NCBI RefSeq assembly: GCF_001577835.2
Contig: NC_029547.1
Coordinates: forward strand, 57,887,808 to 57,951,807
Reading direction: 5' to 3'
DNA from: Coturnix japonica
Lineage: Eukaryota; Chordata; Aves; Galliformes; Phasianidae
DNA: 64,000 nucleotides
Part shown: piece by piece, positions 60,829 through 64,000 of the stretch
How positions within the stretch are numbered: position 1 is the first letter of the stretch
Layout: each line of letters opens with the position of its first letter
Program-made: the position numbers and the translations under genes
Notes under the pieces: generated by a model
Database searches by the model: none
What the model was told of the DNA's origin: nothing
What the model saw: the letters and a program-made list of their open reading frames with translations, nothing else

Positions 60829-61639
60829 TAAAAAGAATTGCTGGAATTCCAAGATATTTTCCAACACTGGTCATCTGTTTAAGAGTGCATTGTGAGTTTC
60901 ATCCTGGTTGCAAGTGTAGTTTAGGAGAACCTGACATCGTGTACAGCCATCTCTTTCAAAGCAGACTATATTCAGCAGAGAAAAAAAGGGCGGTTTCAAC
61001 ACAAGTAAGATTATTTGGTCATGAGCATCAGTTGCTCCCTGACACCCTGTATGCACATTTGAGGAAATGACTGACAATGCCCCTATTTCCTATGCTTGTA
61101 GCCTGGCAGCAGCTACTGACCTGGAAAAGAGAGGTATTTCCAGAAGGAAATTTTTAAATAGCAACATATTCCCTTCAGAGTGCCCATTTCACACTCCACT
61201 GACAACAGAGGGAAAAGTAACTGCTGATAATTTAAATGATCAGTCACAGAGACTGTGTCTACGTGCTCATACCAATAGGACTTTATCTTCTGTTTTCTGA
61301 CACTAAGAAAGCACACAAAGAAGATAGCATTTCTTTAGCTCAAATCTAATAGAAGATAATGCACAAAGTTTATCTATCAGAAATATAATCTAGCAATTAA
61401 CTGATAACTGAAGGAGCCAAAGTTAAAAAGGAAGAGGTAACTGTGGCACTGTCTCTATTCCTTGGTCTTTCATCTGGTTGATACTATCACACTGTAATCT
61501 GGTTGTTGCTTTGTTCATATTACCAATTATTAGTGTGCAATTATTGAATCTTTTTCAATCTTCCTGTATTAAAATCCATATATTGTTTATGATAATCCAC
61601 AGTATGCCCATGTATGTAGCATAATGAGCCAGTAATTTA

Positions 61640-61760
61640 CACAGGTTGCTTCAAAAGCAGTGCCTCCTATTTATTTCCGTGGAAACAACAGATACAAAGA
61701 GTGCACCACCACTACTTTATAGAGCAAATTCTCAGCTACAATACACTATATTTCTACACA
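61640..61760. mobile_element. Mariner-type terminal fragment, joined to CR1
   Basis: It starts with cacaggttgcttcaaaagca, gtgcctcctatttatttccg, tggaaacaacagatacaaag, and continues through gagcaaattctcagctacaa. This parallels the left end at 57268. It stops where the CR1 copy begins, and no right terminal repeat was found beyond the CR1. Confidence 0.75.
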
Positions 61761-61761
61761 G

Positions 61762-63092
61762 AACAAGGGAGGTGCTTGAGGACTGAAGGACAGCCAGTGT
61801 CACTCCAGTCTCCAAAAAGGGCAAGAAGGAGGATCTGGGAAACAAAAGGCCAGTCAGCCTCATCTCTGTCCCTGTAAAGGCAGTACAACTTGTTCTGGAT
61901 GCCATCTCCAAGCAATTGGAAGAGAAGAAGGTTATCACTAGTATTCATGGATTCACCAATGGGAGATCATGCTCAACTAACGTGTTAGCTTTCTGTGATG
62001 TCATCACTATCTGAGTAGATGTGGGGAGAGTAGTGATAGACAATGAGGACGGCAGAACTGGCTGACTGGCAGAGCTCAGAGGGTTGTCATCAGTGGCACA
62101 GAGTCTGGTTGGAGGCCTGTAACTAGTGGTGTTCCCCAAGGGTTGGTGCTGGGTCTGGTCTTGCTCAACATCTTCATCAGAGACCTGGATGAAGTAAGAG
62201 GGTCCACCCTCAACAAGCTTACTGATGATACAAAGTTGGGAGAAGTGGCTGATATAGTGAAAGTCTGTGCTACCATTCAACAAGACCTGTGCCGGTGAGA
62301 AAGTTGTGTGGGGAGAAATCTGATGAGATTTAAAAAGAGGAAGTGTAGAATCTTGCACCTGGGGAGGAATAACTGCATACATCAGTACATGTTGGGCAAT
62401 GATCTGCTGGAGAAAAGCTCTGCAGAGAAGGACCTGGGAGTCTTGGAGGACAACTATGAGCCAGCAGTGTGCCCTGGTGGCTGAGAAGGCCAATGATGTC
62501 CTGGGGTGCATTAGAAAGAACATGGTCAGCAGGTCAAGGGAGGTGATCTTCCCCCTCTATTTCGCCCCAGTGAGGTCACCTTTAGAATACTGTGTGCAGT
62601 TTTTGTCTCCTCATTTTGAAAAAGGCAGCAGTCTCCTAGGAGTCCAGCGGAGAGCCACAGAGATGATAAAGGACCTGGAGTACCTGCTTTATGAGGAAAG
62701 GCTGAGTAACCTGAGTCTGTCCAGCCTGGGGAAAAGACTTATTGGGGATCTGATTAATGTTGATAAGTATCTAAAGGGAGGTGGGAAGCAAATGGATGAG
62801 GCTGGGCTTTTCCCAGTAGTGTGTAGTGGTAGAAGGACCGACGGCATGAAATCTGAACATACAGAGTCCCATACAAACATGTGAAAGAACTTATTTATGG
62901 TAGGGGTGACAGAGCACAGGAACAGGCTGGCCAGGGAGGTTGTGGAGTATGGAGTATCCTTTTATGCAGTTTTTCAAGACCCGTCTGGACCCTACCTGTG
63001 TGACCTATTGTAGGGTACCTGCTCTGCAGGGGAGCTGGACTCATGATCTCTTGAGGTCCCTTCTAATCCTTCAATACTGTAATTCTGTGAAT
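61762..63092 (+). mobile_element. CR1-like LINE, 3' half of ORF2 and 3' UTR, decayed
   Basis: This is the longest LINE copy in the window. Near 61810 it has the RT-proximal caaaaagggcaagaaggag / gggaaacaaaaggccagtca motif, then the ggattcaccaatgggagatc segment. Near 62131-62192 it encodes the RT-core stretch SPQGLVLGLVLLNIFIRDLD. The late ORF2 part at 62399-62884 encodes SQQCALVAEKAND, REVIFPLYFAPVRSPLEYCV and LINVDKYLKGG. It ends with gatctcttgaggtcccttctaatcc and attctgtga. Frames are broken, part of the RT is deleted near 62010-62075, and the YxDD core is absent, so it is inactive and 5' truncated. Confidence 0.9.
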
Positions 63093-63169
63093 ATATATAA
63101 GAACACAGTAACACAGAGACTTCTAGCAACATTCAGATATCATCCAGACCAGCAACATGTACATGCTGC

Positions 63170-63232
63170 TGTTTTTTTCTCTCTTTTTTTTTTCACTCTC
63201 TCCTTCTCTTTTATCTTATTTTTTTCTTTTAG
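63170..63232. repeat. Pyrimidine-rich low-complexity tract
   Basis: T and C runs with few purines directly after the CR1 copy; no coding content. Confidence 0.75.
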
Positions 63233-64000
63233 GGCAAAAACCTGTTTTTAACAGTAAAAGGAAAAGCTGTATTAACAATGCCTCTCATGATGACCTGAGA
63301 AACTGGCAGGGCATTTCTATGTGTGAAAATTAAGAATCTTCTCTCAGAAAAACCTAATACATATAATGCAATTTTCCTTTTAGGTCTCAGAAGCATGGAA
63401 TAATACTGGATTTGATAGCCTTCCTGGTAAGTGTGAGAAGATTTATAGAAGCTAGGAGACAAAAAAGGAATTAAACTTCCATCTGTCAAAAGGGATAATA
63501 TATCAGAATTTTTATTTTTATTTTTGAACAGAGAGAATGCTATCACAAAGTATTATTAAAATCTCTGAGCCCTGAGTATAATATGTATTTTCCCTCAAGC
63601 AGATCCCATGAGCTTTTCGGCAGGTGGCATTAATGATCCATCCAATTCCAAATGGCACACAGCCAGAAAACTGCTGCTTCCAGGAATTAGCACCTTAAAA
63701 TGATCAACAAACTATGGCAGTGAGTAATTTTTATGAGAAAAGCCTGCCTTAAGATGGCATCCGATCTATGTGCTTCTTTGCAGTAACAGTAGAAGAACAT
63801 AGATGTGTTTTGACTTCTCTGATGTTGAATTTGAAGAACAAAAGGGCATATTTTCCCACATTTCCCCATGTTTTCCTTTCCCTTCCCATTAGAGAGTCTG
63901 CACATTCAGCATTTTCAAACAAAGAGTACATGACTGAAATATTTTAGCATTCAGGTGTGTGCAAACATCAATAATATATACACAGTCCTCTCTCAAGGAG

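Larger units (their letters stand above)
50719..64000 (-). other. PLPPR1: PLPPR1 upstream intron, continuing past the right edge
   Basis: The preceding coding exon (about 21 residues in human) was searched for by eye and not found, so this stretch is inferred to be intron. It contains a GT repeat, CR1 copies, two mariner-type pieces and a TTTC microsatellite. Confidence 0.8.

Noticed and set aside
60940-60960. ATGGCTGTA on the minus strand as the missing PLPPR1 start exon
   Set aside because: The following codons do not match the PLPPR1 N-terminus and reach a stop after nine codons.
60660-61070. Open frames with long Phe-Leu-Ser repeats
   Set aside because: They translate the TTTC microsatellite; no start context or protein family.
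61945-62523. 192-codon minus-strand frame
   Set aside because: It is antisense to the CR1 copy and has no family resemblance.
62399-62884. 161-codon open frame as a host gene
   Set aside because: Its translation matches the late ORF2 region of CR1-type LINEs, so it belongs to the retroposon copy.
1-64000. LTR retroelement, other virus-derived element, tRNA, rRNA or CRISPR array
   Set aside because: No terminal direct repeats with retroviral coding frames, no cloverleaf-like gene and no spaced repeat array were recognised by eye; small or very old remnants cannot be excluded.

Overview
This 64 kb window looks like bird nuclear DNA, most likely chicken (Gallus) or a close galliform, and probably from the Z chromosome. 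Three things point there: spliced vertebrate genes with GT..AG introns, many 5'-truncated CR1 LINE copies (the main avian retroposon), and mariner-type termini of a kind known from chicken. The Z placement is inference from the known location of chicken ALDOB and the gene order shared with human 9q31.

Layout, left to right. 1-4.8 kb is mostly unexplained sequence with two CR1 tails and a small CpG-rich patch near 2.5 kb, a possible PGAP4 promoter or first exon. 4951-6138 (+) is the single coding exon of PGAP4 (TMEM246), a Golgi GPI-GalNAc transferase. 6.1-14.6 kb holds its 3' region and repeat-bearing intergenic DNA. 14.8-21.84 kb (+) is the complete ALDOB gene (fructose-bisphosphate aldolase B): TATA promoter, non-coding exon 1, eight coding exons giving 364 aa, and a polyA signal. 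22.74-23.6 kb (+) is the compact two-exon MRPL50 gene with a housekeeping-type promoter. 23.9-50.7 kb (-) is the 3' part of PLPPR1 (plasticity-related gene 3). Six coding exons are placed exactly; the first coding exon lies beyond the right edge. 50.7-64 kb is PLPPR1 intron with CR1 and mariner remnants and a long TTTC microsatellite.

The four genes are not a pathway. They form a conserved synteny block (human order PLPPR1, BAAT, MRPL50, ZNF189, ALDOB, PGAP4), and nothing resembling BAAT or ZNF189 was recognised here. MRPL50 and PLPPR1 converge tail to tail. I found no rRNA, tRNA, CRISPR or recognisable LTR/retroviral element, and no convincing new multi-gene system. The observations most worth checking are a NAGNAG acceptor in MRPL50, the PLPPR1 micro-exon and its degenerate phosphatase motifs, the tail-to-tail 3' ends, and a terminal-repeat mariner derivative.
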